The translations under genes were made by a program, and so were the position numbers. Shown here piece after piece: positions 17,417 to 25,704 of a DNA stretch of 59,334 nt. Location of the stretch: positions 1 through 59,334 of the forward strand of contig JANJXC010000037.1 of the NCBI GenBank assembly GCA_024709225.1, written 5' to 3'. How positions within the stretch are numbered: position 1 is the stretch's first letter; each line of letters begins with the position of its first letter. The notes below the pieces were generated by a model that ran no database searches, was not told where the DNA came from, and was given only the letters and a program-made list of their open reading frames with translations. The DNA comes from Gammaproteobacteria bacterium. Lineage in GTDB: Bacteria > Pseudomonadota > Gammaproteobacteria > Thiohalomonadales > Thiohalomonadaceae.

Positions 17417-18028
17417 ATGTCCGCTTACACCACCACACTCATCGATCTGATCCGCCACGGCGAGCCCGTGGGCGGGCGCCGCTACCGCGGCCAGGTGGAC
17501 GATCCGCTGAGCGACAAGGGCTGGCGCCAGATGCGCGCGGCCGTCGGCGAGCACCGTCCCTGGCAGGCCATCGTCAGCTCGCCGCTGTCCCGCTGTGCCG
17601 CCTTCGCCGAAGAGCTGGCGGCGCGCCATGGCCTGCCGCTGCAGCTGGAGGCGCGGCTGATGGAGATCGGCTTCGGTGCCTGGGAGGGCAAGACGGCGGC
17701 CGAGCTGCTGGCCGACGACCCGGAGCGGCTGGCGCGGTTCTGGCGTGACCCGCTGCACCACACCCCGCCCGGGGCAGAAACCCTGCTGGCCTTCCGGGAA
17801 CGCATCATCGCCGGCTGGAACGACCTGCTCGCCCGCTATGCCGGGCAGCACGTGCTGGTGGTGGGCCATGCCGGCATGATGCGCATGATCATCCGCGAGG
17901 TGCTGGACATGCCGTTGGACCGGCTGTTTCGCCTGCAGGTGGGCAATGCGGCCATCACCCGCATCCGCATCGACGGCAGCGGCGCCGATGCCCTGCCGCA
18001 GCTGGTATTCCACGACGGCAGGCTTTGA
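17417..18028 (+). CDS. cobC: Alpha-ribazole phosphatase, histidine phosphatase family
   Basis: Phosphatase that removes the 5'-phosphate from alpha-ribazole-5'-phosphate or from cobalamin-5'-phosphate at the end of the nucleotide-loop pathway. The 203-residue protein has the catalytic LIRHGEP motif near its N-terminus (residues 11-17), the LSRC region and the second histidine in VVGHAGMMRM. The histidine-phosphatase superfamily is broad, so the specific call depends on its neighbour cobS (18171) and on cobU, cobT and cobD in the window. AGGGTGGGGG just before ATG 17417 is a strong ribosome binding site and decides this start over an upstream in-frame ATG. The 139-base gap before it holds nothing recognisable. 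Confidence 0.88.
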   Translation: MSAYTTTLIDLIRHGEPVGGRRYRGQVDDPLSDKGWRQMRAAVGEHRPWQAIVSSPLSRCAAFAEELAARHGLPLQLEARLMEIGFGAWEGKTAAELLADDPERLARFWRDPLHHTPPGAETLLAFRERIIAGWNDLLARYAGQHVLVVGHAGMMRMIIREVLDMPLDRLFRLQVGNAAITRIRIDGSGADALPQLVFHDGRL

Positions 18029-18038
18029 ACGGCAGGGA

Positions 18039-18168
18039 CCGGGGACGAGAGGCGAGGGGCTAGGGTATAAGTGCGCTGTGCGCACAGTTTTTATCCTTCC
18101 CCTGCCGGGTGTGGGCACGCTGGATCCGTTTATAATTCGGCCCCTAGCCCCTAGCCCCTAGCCCCTGG
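18039..18168 (+). repeat. CCCCTAG-type heptamer-armed intergenic element
   Basis: The gap between cobC and cobS has a left arm (about 18039-18065, ending GGCGAGGGGCTAGGG) and a right arm (18140-18168) made of four exact-phase 7-base units, three CCCCTAG and one CCCCTGG. The arms are complementary. The core between them contains the hairpin GTGCGC-TGT-GCGCAC and a TATAAT at 18131-18136. A sister element with the same plan lies at 43905-43996, and a lone right arm at 35494-35516. Confidence 0.8.
18071..18092 (+). terminator. Possible intrinsic terminator after cobC
   Basis: Perfect hairpin GTGCGC-TGT-GCGCAC at 18071-18085 followed by AGTTTTTA. The stem is short (6 bp) but all G-C/T-A paired with a 3-base loop, and the T run follows 2 bases later. 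It could end cobC transcripts, with TATAAT at 18131 serving cobS. The same hairpin class recurs in the core of the element at 43905, where no T run follows, so it may be a structural part of the repeat instead. Confidence 0.5.
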
Positions 18169-18170
18169 CA

Positions 18171-18899
18171 ATGCACAGCTTCCTCATCGCCCTGCAGTTT
18201 CTCACCCGTTTCCCGGTACATCTGGCCGACACGCCCACGCCGGAGGCGCGCGGCCGTTCCCTGCTGGCCTATCCGCTGGTCGGCGGCGTCATCGGCCTGC
18301 TGCTGGTGGGGCTCGACTGGCTGCTGGGAACCCCGGACCCGTGGCTGGAGGCGGCGCTGCTGCTCACCGCCTGGGTCATCGTCACCGGGGCGCTGCACCT
18401 GGACGGTCTGGCCGACAGCGCCGATGCCTGGCTGGGCGGGCGCGGCGACACGCAGCGCACCCTGGAGATCATGAAGGACCCGCGCAGCGGCCCGGCCGGC
18501 GTGGCCGCGGTGGTGATGCTGCTGCTGGTGAAGTTCGCCGCCCTTACCGCGCTGCTGCGCGCCGAACTGTGGCCGGTGCTGTTGATCGCGCCGATCCTCG
18601 GCCGCACCCTGTTGATCTGGCTGTTCCTCACCACGCCCTATGTGCGCGAAGGCGGCCTGGGCAGCGACCTGGCGCGCCACCTGCCGCGCGAGACCGGCTG
18701 GCTGGTATGCGGTATCGTCGCGCTGGCCATGCCGCTGCTGTTCGGCTGGCAGGGCCTGCGCATGCTGCTGATCCTGGCGCTGGTCGCTTGGCTGCTGCGC
18801 CGGCTGATGCTCAAGCATATCCACGGCACCACCGGCGACACCGCCGGCGCGCTGCTGGAGGTGATCGAGGTCACCTGTCTGGTGGCGTTGGCGTTGTAA
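18171..18899 (+). CDS. cobS: Adenosylcobinamide-GDP ribazoletransferase
   Basis: Integral membrane cobalamin synthase that joins AdoCbi-GDP and alpha-ribazole (or its phosphate) to give adenosylcobalamin (phosphate). The 242-residue length and several hydrophobic segments fit CobS. Motifs seen: FLTRFPV at the N-terminus, the metal-binding GALHLDGLADSADAWLGG near residue 75, and MKDPRSGPAG near residue 100. The ATG at 18171 comes two bases after the CCCCTGG end of a repeat arm, so the leader is repeat DNA and has no normal Shine-Dalgarno sequence. Confidence 0.96.
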   Translation: MHSFLIALQFLTRFPVHLADTPTPEARGRSLLAYPLVGGVIGLLLVGLDWLLGTPDPWLEAALLLTAWVIVTGALHLDGLADSADAWLGGRGDTQRTLEIMKDPRSGPAGVAAVVMLLLVKFAALTALLRAELWPVLLIAPILGRTLLIWLFLTTPYVREGGLGSDLARHLPRETGWLVCGIVALAMPLLFGWQGLRMLLILALVAWLLRRLMLKHIHGTTGDTAGALLEVIEVTCLVALAL

Positions 18900-18901
18900 A
18901 A

Positions 18902-18990
18902 GACAGTTACAAGTTGCAAGTGACAAGTTAAAGACAACACTCTTCCGTCATTGCGATTTGTAACTTGGAACTTGCCACTTGGAACTTCTT
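18902..18990 (+). repeat. AGTTRCA-type heptamer-armed intergenic element
   Basis: Fills the cobS-pepN gap. Left arm 18902-18931 runs in 7-base units AGTTACA, AGTTGCA, AGTGACA, AGTT. Right arm 18957-18990 runs in the complementary phase (TTGTAAC, TTGGAAC, TTGCCAC, TTGGAAC, TT). The core of about 25 bases (AAAGACAACACTCTTCC onward) is unlike the cores at 29343 and 37262. The right arm ends 3 bases before the pepN ATG. Confidence 0.85.
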
Positions 18991-18992
18991 TG

Positions 18993-21611
18993 ATGCCCAA
19001 TACCATTTATCTGACAGACTACGCGCCCTATCCCTTCCGCATCGAGAACATCGATCTGCGCTTCGAGCTGGAGGAGACGCATACGCGCGTCACGGCACGT
19101 TCGCACTGGCAGCGACTCGATGCCGGGCCGCTGCGCCTCGATGGGCAGGAGCTGGAGCTGGTGGCCATCCGGCTGGATGGTCGTGCGCTGGCGGCGGACG
19201 AATACACGGTGGATGCCGATGCGCTGACCATCGCGCAGGTGCCGGACCGCTTCACGCTGGAGGTAGAGACCGTCATCAACCCGGCGGGCAATACCGCGCT
19301 GGAAGGACTGTACGTTTCCGGCGGCAACTTCTGCACCCAGTGCGAGGCCGAGGGGTTCCGCAAGATCACCTGGTTCCCCGACCGTCCCGACGTGATGACG
19401 GTGTACACCACCACCCTCATCGCCGAGCAGGCGAAGTATCCGGTGCTGCTGTCCAACGGCAATCGGGTGGCCGAGGGTGCGCGCGACGACGGCCGCCACT
19501 ATGCCACCTGGCACGACCCGTTTCCCAAGCCCTGCTATCTGTTTGCCCTGGTGGCCGGCGACCTCGACTGCGTGGAAGACCGCTTCACCACCCTGAGCGG
19601 GCGCGCGGTGGCGCTCAGGCTGTACGTGCGCAGCCACGACCTGGACAAGACCGCCCATGCCATGGCCTCGCTCAAGCGGGCGATGGCCTGGGACGAGCAG
19701 GCCTACGGCCGCGAATACGACCTCGACATCTACATGATCGTCGCCGTATCCGATTTCAACATGGGCGCGATGGAGAACAAGGGCCTCAATATTTTCAACT
19801 CACGCTACGTGCTGGCCAGTCCCGACACCGCCACCGACGCGGATTACGTCGCCATCGAGGGGGTCATCGGTCACGAGTATTTCCACAACTGGTCCGGCAA
19901 CCGCGTCACCTGCCGCGACTGGTTCCAGTTGTCGCTCAAGGAGGGCTTCACCGTGCTGCGCGATCAGCAGTTCACCACGGCGATGCTCGGCAGCGCGGTA
20001 CCGCGTATCGACGACGTGCGCCTGCTGCGCGCGCACCAGTTCCCGGAAGACGCCGGCCCGCTGGCCCATCCGGTGCGGCCGCAGAGCTATCAGGAGATCA
20101 ACAATTTCTACACCCTCACGGTGTACGAAAAGGGCGCCGAGGTGGTGCGCATGCTGCACACCCTGCTCGGCGCCGATCTGTTCCGCCAGGGTACCGACCT
20201 GTATTTCAGCCGCCACGACGGCCAGGCGGTCACCACCGACGATTTCGTGCAGGCGATGATGGACGTATCCGGGCGTGATCTGAGCCAGTTCAAGCGCTGG
20301 TATGACCAGGCCGGCACGCCGCGCGTCAGCGTACAGCGTGCCTACGACGCCGCGCGGCAGACCTACACGCTGACCCTGCGCCAGGCCTGTGCCGCCACGC
20401 CGGGGCAGGAACACAAGCTGCCGTTCCATATTCCGTTGCGCATGGCGTTGCTCGACGCCGGCGGTGCTCCACTGCCGTTGCGTCTGGTCGATGAGACCAC
20501 TGCGCCCGGCGGTGAGCGTGTCGTGGAACTGACGCAGGAGGAACAGCGCTTCACCTTTGTCGATGTGCCGGATGAGCCGGTGCCGTCACTGCTGCGCGGC
20601 TTTTCCGCGCCGGTGAAGCTGGAGCTGGAATTGACCGATGCCGAGCTGGCCTTTCTCATGGGCCATGACAGCGACAGCTTCAATCGCTGGGAGGCCGGCC
20701 AGCAGCTCGCCCTGCGCGTACTGTTACGCCTGATCGAGACGCAGCGTGCCGGTGCGGCTGCGGTGTTGGATACTGCCTTCTCCGCCGCCTTCGCCCGCAC
20801 CCTGGCGGACACCGCGCTCGACCCGGCACTCATTGCCGAGGCACTGACCCTGCCGGCGGAGGAGTACGTGGCGGAGTTCATGGCGGCGGTCGACCCGCAG
20901 GCCATCCATCAGGCGCGGCAATTCCTGCGCCGTGCGCTTGCTGCTGCCCATCGCCCGGCGCTGCTGGCGGCCTATCAGCGGCTCACCGATGACGGCCCGT
21001 ACCAGATCGATGCCGCCGCCATGGGCAGAAGGCGCCTGCGCAATGTATGCCTGGGCTATCTGGTGGAATTGGGCGATGGGGAGGTGCGCGACCTGGCCGT
21101 GGCGCAGCTGCGCGCCCATCGCAATATGACCGACGTACAGGCGGCGCTCACCGCGCTGGTGCACAGCGGTGCGCCGGAAGGCGATGCCGCGCTGGCGGAG
21201 TTCCATGCCCGCTGGCGCGACGAGGCGCTGGTGCTGGACAAGTGGTTCGCCATCCAGGCCACCGCGCCGCTGCCGGATGTGCTGGCGCGGGTGAAGGCCT
21301 TGGCGGCGTCCGCCGATTTCACCCTCAGGAATCCCAACCGCGTGCGCAGTCTGGTGGGGGCCTTTTGTGCGCGCAATCCGGTGGGGTTTCACGCCGCCGA
21401 TGGTTCCGGCTATGCCTTCCTGGCCGATTATGTGTGCGAGCTGAACGGCCTCAATCCGCAGATCGCCTCACGCCTGTTGACGCCGCTGACGCAGTGGCGC
21501 CGCTACGATGCCGCGCGACAGCAGTTGATGCGGGCGCAGCTGCAGCGTATCGGCGACTTGCCGGCGCTGTCGCGCGATGTGGCGGAGGTGGTGGAGAAGA
21601 GTCTTAAATGA
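18993..21611 (+). CDS. pepN: Aminopeptidase N, M1 family
   Basis: Zinc metallo-aminopeptidase that trims N-terminal residues from peptides in the cytoplasm. The 872-residue length matches proteobacterial PepN. The substrate-anchor motif GAMENKG and the zinc motif HEYFHNW followed by the distant Glu in LKEGFT are present, and the C-terminal alpha-solenoid domain follows. The reading frame stays open upstream of ATG 18993, but those residues are translated repeat sequence (the right arm of the element at 18902), so 18993 (MPNTIYLTDY) is the start. The arm's GGAAC may provide weak ribosome binding. It separates cobS from cbiB without a metabolic link. Confidence 0.97.
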   Translation: MPNTIYLTDYAPYPFRIENIDLRFELEETHTRVTARSHWQRLDAGPLRLDGQELELVAIRLDGRALAADEYTVDADALTIAQVPDRFTLEVETVINPAGNTALEGLYVSGGNFCTQCEAEGFRKITWFPDRPDVMTVYTTTLIAEQAKYPVLLSNGNRVAEGARDDGRHYATWHDPFPKPCYLFALVAGDLDCVEDRFTTLSGRAVALRLYVRSHDLDKTAHAMASLKRAMAWDEQAYGREYDLDIYMIVAVSDFNMGAMENKGLNIFNSRYVLASPDTATDADYVAIEGVIGHEYFHNWSGNRVTCRDWFQLSLKEGFTVLRDQQFTTAMLGSAVPRIDDVRLLRAHQFPEDAGPLAHPVRPQSYQEINNFYTLTVYEKGAEVVRMLHTLLGADLFRQGTDLYFSRHDGQAVTTDDFVQAMMDVSGRDLSQFKRWYDQAGTPRVSVQRAYDAARQTYTLTLRQACAATPGQEHKLPFHIPLRMALLDAGGAPLPLRLVDETTAPGGERVVELTQEEQRFTFVDVPDEPVPSLLRGFSAPVKLELELTDAELAFLMGHDSDSFNRWEAGQQLALRVLLRLIETQRAGAAAVLDTAFSAAFARTLADTALDPALIAEALTLPAEEYVAEFMAAVDPQAIHQARQFLRRALAAAHRPALLAAYQRLTDDGPYQIDAAAMGRRRLRNVCLGYLVELGDGEVRDLAVAQLRAHRNMTDVQAALTALVHSGAPEGDAALAEFHARWRDEALVLDKWFAIQATAPLPDVLARVKALAASADFTLRNPNRVRSLVGAFCARNPVGFHAADGSGYAFLADYVCELNGLNPQIASRLLTPLTQWRRYDAARQQLMRAQLQRIGDLPALSRDVAEVVEKSLK

Positions 21612-21642
21612 CAGTTTGAAGTTTGAAGTTTGAACGTTGAAC
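21611..21642 (+). repeat. AGTTTGA heptamer tandem repeat
   Basis: Three exact copies of AGTTTGA, then ACGTTGA, directly after the pepN stop and touching the stop of the convergent cyclase gene (21642). Only one arm is present. The 7-base phase is the same as in the armed elements elsewhere in the window. Confidence 0.8.
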
Positions 21643-22928
21643 TACGGCGTAAAAAACCGGTAGCTGTTCTTGCCGCCCTTCTTGGTTTCGTACATCGCCA
21701 TGTCGGCGTGGGTGATGAGGGTGTCCGGGTCGTCGCCGTGCCGGGGGAACAGGCTGATGCCAACGCTGGTGGTGACCTGCACGCGGTTGCTGCCCAGATA
21801 ATACGGTTTGGCCACCGCTTCGATGATCTTCTGCGCCACGCGGCTGATGTCCTCGTCCGGGGCGAGATCGGGGGCCGAGATGGTGAACTCGTCGCCGCCG
21901 AAGCGGGCCACGGTGTCGGAGGCGCGCAGCACACCACTGAGGCGCCGTGCCACCTGGCGCAGCAGCTCATCGCCGGCAGGATGGCCCAGCTCGTCGTTCA
22001 CCTGTTTGAAACCGTCCAGGTCGAGGAACATGACCGCTACCTGGCGTTTGTTGCGCCGCGCCCGCAGCAGGCCCTGGCGCAGGCGGTCGTAGAACAGCAT
22101 GCGGTTGGGCAGGTCGGTGAGCAGGTCGTAGTGGGCGAGGTGGTAGAGCCGTTCCTCGTTTTCCTTTTCCGTGGTGATGTCGGAGAACACCGCCACGTAG
22201 TGGGTGATGGTGCCGCTCTCGTCACGCACGCCGGAGATGGTGAGCCACTCCAGATAATGCTTGCCGTCCTTGCGCCGGTTCCAGATCTCGCCTTCCCACT
22301 GTCCCTCGTTCTGCAGCGTCAGCCACATGTGGCGATAGAAGGCCTCGCTCTGCCGTCCCGAGCGCAGCAGCGCCGGGGTGTTGCCGATCGCTTCATTGGC
22401 CTCGTAGCCGGTGAATTCGGTAAAGGCATGATTGACGCTGAGGATCACGCCATTGGGGTCGGTGATGAGCACGCCCTCCGCAGCATTCTCGAATACCTTG
22501 CCCATCAGCAGCGAGACCAGGTTCATGTTGTGCTTGAAGCCGCTGCGCAATTGGCCGAGCTTGTGGCGCAGCTCGTCGCTGAGCTGCAGCAGCTGTTCGT
22601 AGGTGGCGGGATCGAACGGCTGCCCCCGCTGCTGTGCCGCCAGCAGGCTGTGCGCCGTCTTGTGCATCGCCTCGTGCAGCGGCCCGATGGTTTCGAATTC
22701 CGGCAGGCGCAGCAGGGAAGGGTGGTCGATGCCGTGATACCAGCGGCCGAAGTGGCAATGCAGATGGGGTTCGGCCGCCAGATCGGCGGCGTCCGGCGGG
22801 GTGTGGCAAAGCAGCGAGCGGTTGATGTTGTTGAGCCAGTGCGCATGGTTTTCCACCGCATGCTCAATTTCGTCGGTATAGCTGTCCAGCTCGCTGGTGG
22901 TCAGACGTTGAAACAGGTTTTTGTCCAT
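21642..22928 (-). CDS. CZB-PAS-GGDEF diguanylate cyclase
   Basis: Soluble diguanylate cyclase of 428 residues. An N-terminal CZB zinc-sensor domain has ligands His28 (HAHW), Cys58 (CHFGRW), His85 and His89 (HEAMH); PAS at about 135-250 (VFENAAEGVLITDPNG); GGDEF at about 265-425 with intact RFGGDEF and an RASD product-inhibition site five residues upstream. No EAL domain. The architecture extends E. coli DgcZ (CZB-GGDEF) by a PAS domain, so zinc-inhibited c-di-GMP synthesis is the likely behaviour, by analogy. Upstream on the same strand is a small protein (22973), and a divergent free CZB gene starts at 23336. Confidence 0.94.
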   Translation of the reverse strand: MDKNLFQRLTTSELDSYTDEIEHAVENHAHWLNNINRSLLCHTPPDAADLAAEPHLHCHFGRWYHGIDHPSLLRLPEFETIGPLHEAMHKTAHSLLAAQQRGQPFDPATYEQLLQLSDELRHKLGQLRSGFKHNMNLVSLLMGKVFENAAEGVLITDPNGVILSVNHAFTEFTGYEANEAIGNTPALLRSGRQSEAFYRHMWLTLQNEGQWEGEIWNRRKDGKHYLEWLTISGVRDESGTITHYVAVFSDITTEKENEERLYHLAHYDLLTDLPNRMLFYDRLRQGLLRARRNKRQVAVMFLDLDGFKQVNDELGHPAGDELLRQVARRLSGVLRASDTVARFGGDEFTISAPDLAPDEDISRVAQKIIEAVAKPYYLGSNRVQVTTSVGISLFPRHGDDPDTLITHADMAMYETKKGGKNSYRFFTP

Positions 22929-22972
22929 GTTGGCCCTATGGCTGAACAGTGGTCATTCCTGCGGATGGGAAT

Positions 22973-23239
22973 TCATTTCCCGGCGATGGCGGCGTCCGTC
23001 TGTGCCACGGCCTCGTTCCACTCCACGCGCGTCGCGCCACCCTGCGCCATCAGCTCCATCAGGGCGTAGGCGAGCTGGCGGGTGTCGGGATTCATCTCCT
23101 TCAGCTTGGTCAGCAGGTAGGCATGACCGCCCTGAGGGATGGACAGCGTCTTGATCAGCGCATACAGCAGCAACGACTGGCCGGAACGCGGATCGGCCTG
23201 GATACGATCACGGGCAGAGTGCAGGGCGCTGATGTCCAT
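22973..23239 (-). CDS. Small conserved-looking protein of unknown function
   Basis: An 88-residue, mostly helical protein with no membrane segment or cysteine (LLLYALIKTLSIPQGGHAYLLTKLKEM is the most ordered-looking stretch, given here only by its first and last parts: it spans about residues 24-50). It ends 44 bases before the CZB-PAS-GGDEF gene and is probably cotranscribed with it. I do not recognise the family. The amino-acid composition is normal rather than that of a shadow frame, and it has its own ATG at 23239 preceded by CCCTCC on the plus strand, i.e. GGAGGG on the coding strand, a strong ribosome binding site. Confidence 0.72.
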   Translation of the reverse strand: MDISALHSARDRIQADPRSGQSLLLYALIKTLSIPQGGHAYLLTKLKEMNPDTRQLAYALMELMAQGGATRVEWNEAVAQTDAAIAGK

Positions 23240-23289
23240 GGGAGGGTACGGGTGGTGAATGGTTCCCTTAGTCTAACCCAATTCGGGCG

Positions 23290-23295
23290 TATAAT
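23290..23295 (+). promoter_or_regulatory. Candidate -10 element of the small CZB gene
   Basis: A perfect TATAAT 40 bases upstream of ATG 23336, in the 96-base divergent gap. No convincing -35 hexamer is seen at 16-18 bases, so it may need an activator. Confidence 0.4.
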
Positions 23296-23335
23296 CGCGG
23301 CACCGGCTGCGCTGCCGGCCCGAGTGCGGAACGCC

Positions 23336-23689
23336 ATGAATTTCTTCGACGCCATCAATAGCCATGTGACCTGGAAGGTGCACCTGCAGAATCATCTGCT
23401 CGGTATCGCCGACGCGGCGCTGGATGTCCATGCGGTGGGACAGGAAAATCTGTGCGAGCTGGGCCACTGGCTGTATGCCAATCTCGCCACCTGGCAGGAC
23501 CAGCCCCTGTACTGGGAGGTGATCCAAGCGCATGCCGCCTTTCACCGCTGCGCCGGCGAGGTCCTTCATCTGCACGATGCCGGCAAGCTGGCGGAGGCCG
23601 AGCATCTGCTGCACCACGAATATTCCGCGCTGTCGCACCGGCTGGTGCATGCCCTGCGTGAATTGAGCCGGATCATCGACGGCGCCTGA
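23336..23689 (+). CDS. Small free-standing CZB domain protein
   Basis: A 117-residue protein consisting only of a CZB domain. Ligands are His10 (HVTW), Cys40 (CELGHW), His66 and His70 (HAAFH). It is divergent from the CZB-PAS-GGDEF cyclase (start 22928) and its upstream small gene, and its stop is 2 bases before cbiB, so it may be expressed with the cbiB-cobD genes. It could buffer zinc, compete for a partner, or form mixed dimers with the cyclase; all of these are inference. ATG 23336 is the only start giving the expected N-terminal helix. Confidence 0.87.
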   Translation: MNFFDAINSHVTWKVHLQNHLLGIADAALDVHAVGQENLCELGHWLYANLATWQDQPLYWEVIQAHAAFHRCAGEVLHLHDAGKLAEAEHLLHHEYSALSHRLVHALRELSRIIDGA

Positions 23690-23691
23690 GC

Positions 23692-24588
23692 ATGACGGTG
23701 GCGTTGATCTGTGGCTGTGCGGTGTTGCTCGACCTGTGGCTGGGCGAGCCGCGCCGCTATCACCCGCTGGCCGGCTTCGGCCGCCTTGCCAACTGGCTGG
23801 AGGCGCGGCTCAACCGGCGCCGCCGTGCGCTGGGCGTGCTGGCGCTGGCGCTGGCGGTGTTGCCTCTGGTGCTGCTGGCGGCCGCACTGGCCCGTCTGCC
23901 CCAGGTCGGTGTGGTGGCCGAGGTACTGCTGCTGTATCTCGCCATCGGCGCCACCAGCCTGGCGCAGCACGGCCGTGCCGTGGCCGCGGCCCTGGCCGGC
24001 GGCGACCTGGCGCTGGCGCGGCAGCGGGTGGGCTGGATGGTCAGCCGCGATACCGCGGTGCTGGATGAGGAGGGTGTGGCACGGGCGGCGACGGAGTCGG
24101 TGCTGGAGAACGGCAACGATGCGGTGTTCGGCGCCCTGTTCTGGTTTCTGCTGCTCGGCGCGCCCGGCGCGGTGCTGTACCGTCTGGTGAACACGCTGGA
24201 CGCCATGTGGGGTTACCGCAGCGAACGTTTCGAGTCCTTCGGCTGGGCGGCGGCGCGCCTGGACGACCTGCTCAACTGGCCCGCCGCGCGCCTCACCGCC
24301 CTCAGTTATGCCCTGCTCGGCGATGGCCGGCGCGCGCTGCGCTGCTGGCGCCGGCAGGGCCGGCGCACGGCGAGTCCCAACGCCGGGGTGGTGATGGCGG
24401 CCGGCGCCGGCGCCCTCGGCCTGCAACTGGGCGGGCCGGCCGTGTATCACGGCGTCGTCGAGACGCGCCCGCTGCTGGGCGAAGGCCAGGCGCCGGCCGC
24501 AAGCGATATCGTGCGCGCGATCCGGCTGGTGCAGCGCAGCCTGTGGTTGTGGCTGGGCGTGATCGTGCTGGCCGCATTGCTGGTTTGA
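23692..24588 (+). CDS. cbiB: Adenosylcobinamide-phosphate synthase
   Basis: Membrane enzyme that attaches aminopropanol (or its phosphate) to adenosylcobyric acid. The 298-residue length and about five hydrophobic segments fit CbiB/CobD. Family motifs seen: [18 protein letters not shown] at the N-terminus, [18 protein letters not shown] near residue 138, [16 protein letters not shown] near 166, and [16 protein letters not shown] near 190. It starts 2 bases after the small CZB gene and is followed at once by cobD, which makes its co-substrate precursor. Confidence 0.96.
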   Translation: MTVALICGCAVLLDLWLGEPRRYHPLAGFGRLANWLEARLNRRRRALGVLALALAVLPLVLLAAALARLPQVGVVAEVLLLYLAIGATSLAQHGRAVAAALAGGDLALARQRVGWMVSRDTAVLDEEGVARAATESVLENGNDAVFGALFWFLLLGAPGAVLYRLVNTLDAMWGYRSERFESFGWAAARLDDLLNWPAARLTALSYALLGDGRRALRCWRRQGRRTASPNAGVVMAAGAGALGLQLGGPAVYHGVVETRPLLGEGQAPAASDIVRAIRLVQRSLWLWLGVIVLAALLV

Positions 24589-24598
24589 GGAAGTGCCC

Positions 24599-25690
24599 GT
24601 GTCTTCTGCAGAGAATATTCCGCAACACCTGGCGCTGCCCGTGCCGCACGGCGGCCGCCTGCGCCAGGCGGCGCGCGACTACGGTATTCCGCTGGCGCAG
24701 TGGCTCGATCTGTCCACCGGCATCAATCCGTCAGGCTGGCCGGTGCCGCCGCTGCCGCCGCAGTGCTGGCAGCGCCTGCCGGAGGATGACGACGGCCTGC
24801 TGGAGGTCGCCGCCGCCTATTACGGCACGCCGCAGCTGTGGCCCTGCGCCGGTTCGCAACAGGCGATCCAGACCCTGCCGCTGCTGCGTGCGCCCTGCCG
24901 CGTCGGCATGCTGCAGCCGAGCTATGCCGAGCATGCCCACGCCTGGCGCAGCACGGGACATGCGGTGGTGCCGCTGACGGCCGACACCGTCGCGGCGCAA
25001 CTCGATGCACTGGACGTGCTGTTGCTGGTCAACCCCAACAATCCCACCGGCACGCGCTGCACGCCGGAGCAGTTGCTGGCCTGGCATGCGCGCCTCGCGG
25101 CGCGCGGCGGCTGGCTGGTGGTCGACGAGGCATTCATGGATGCCACACCGCAACACAGCATTGCCGCGCACAGCGGCGCCGCCGGTCTCATCGTGCTGCG
25201 TTCGCTGGGCAAGTTCTTCGGCCTGGCCGGGGTGCGGGTCGGTTTCGTGCTGGCCTGGCCGCAGTTGCTGCAGCGCCTGGCCGCCGCCTTCGGACCGTGG
25301 GCGGTGAACCACCCGGCGCGCGAGGTGGCGCGCCGGGCACTGCTGGACAGCCCGTGGCAGCACGCCATGCGCCACCAGCTGCATGAACAGGGTACGCGTC
25401 TCGCCGCACTGCTGCACCAGGTGGGTCTGACACCGTGCGGCGGCACCACGCTGTTTCAGTACGTGACCACGCCGGAGGCCGCGGCCGTGCAGCAGTCACT
25501 GGCGCGGCAGGGCATCCTGGTGCGCCGCTTCGAGCAACCGGCGGCGCTGCGTTTCGGTTTGCCCGGCGACGAGGTCGAGTGGCAGCGGCTGGAGGTGGCG
25601 CTGCTTTCCGCAGCAGCCTGCTCCGCGGGCGAATGGGCGTGTGGTGAAGGTCCTGTTCGCCGAGAGGACTCGGCTCCTACTACGGCATGA
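24599..25690 (+). CDS. cobD: L-threonine-O-3-phosphate decarboxylase (PLP enzyme)
   Basis: PLP-dependent enzyme of the class I/II aminotransferase fold that makes (R)-1-amino-2-propanol phosphate for CbiB. 363 residues; motifs are LDLSTGINPSGWP, NPNNPTG, VVDEAFMD, and the Schiff-base Lys205 in SLGKFFGLAG. The ribosome binding site GAGGAA at 24587-24592 lies 6 bases before GTG 24599 but directly abuts the alternative GTG 24593, so 24599 is chosen. Odd point: the last 11 residues (VRREDSAPTTA) are encoded by a REP palindrome at 25655-25680, so the C-terminus has been rewritten by repeat DNA. The stop overlaps an ATG at 25687. Confidence 0.94.
   Translation: MSSAENIPQHLALPVPHGGRLRQAARDYGIPLAQWLDLSTGINPSGWPVPPLPPQCWQRLPEDDDGLLEVAAAYYGTPQLWPCAGSQQAIQTLPLLRAPCRVGMLQPSYAEHAHAWRSTGHAVVPLTADTVAAQLDALDVLLLVNPNNPTGTRCTPEQLLAWHARLAARGGWLVVDEAFMDATPQHSIAAHSGAAGLIVLRSLGKFFGLAGVRVGFVLAWPQLLQRLAAAFGPWAVNHPAREVARRALLDSPWQHAMRHQLHEQGTRLAALLHQVGLTPCGGTTLFQYVTTPEAAAVQQSLARQGILVRRFEQPAALRFGLPGDEVEWQRLEVALLSAAACSAGEWACGEGPVRREDSAPTTA
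25655..25680 (+). repeat. REP-like palindrome inside the 3' end of cobD
   Basis: GCCGAG-AGGA-CTCGGC hairpin (25659-25674) ending in CTCCTAC. Read on the minus strand it begins GTAGGAGCCGAG, like the REP copies at 27263 and 48843. It is translated as the tail of CobD. Confidence 0.75.
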
Positions 25691-25704
25691 TTTGGGGGCA
25701 TGCA

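Noticed and set aside
13696-17418. 1240-residue minus-strand open frame opposite the CZB and GGDEF-EAL genes
   Set aside because: The plus strand carries clear CZB, PAS, GGDEF and EAL motifs; the antisense frame has none.
18140-18168. Possible CRISPR-like array or DGR template repeat in the CCCCTAG tract
   Set aside because: Units are 7 bases without spacers, and there are no cas, reverse transcriptase or variable-region genes in the window.
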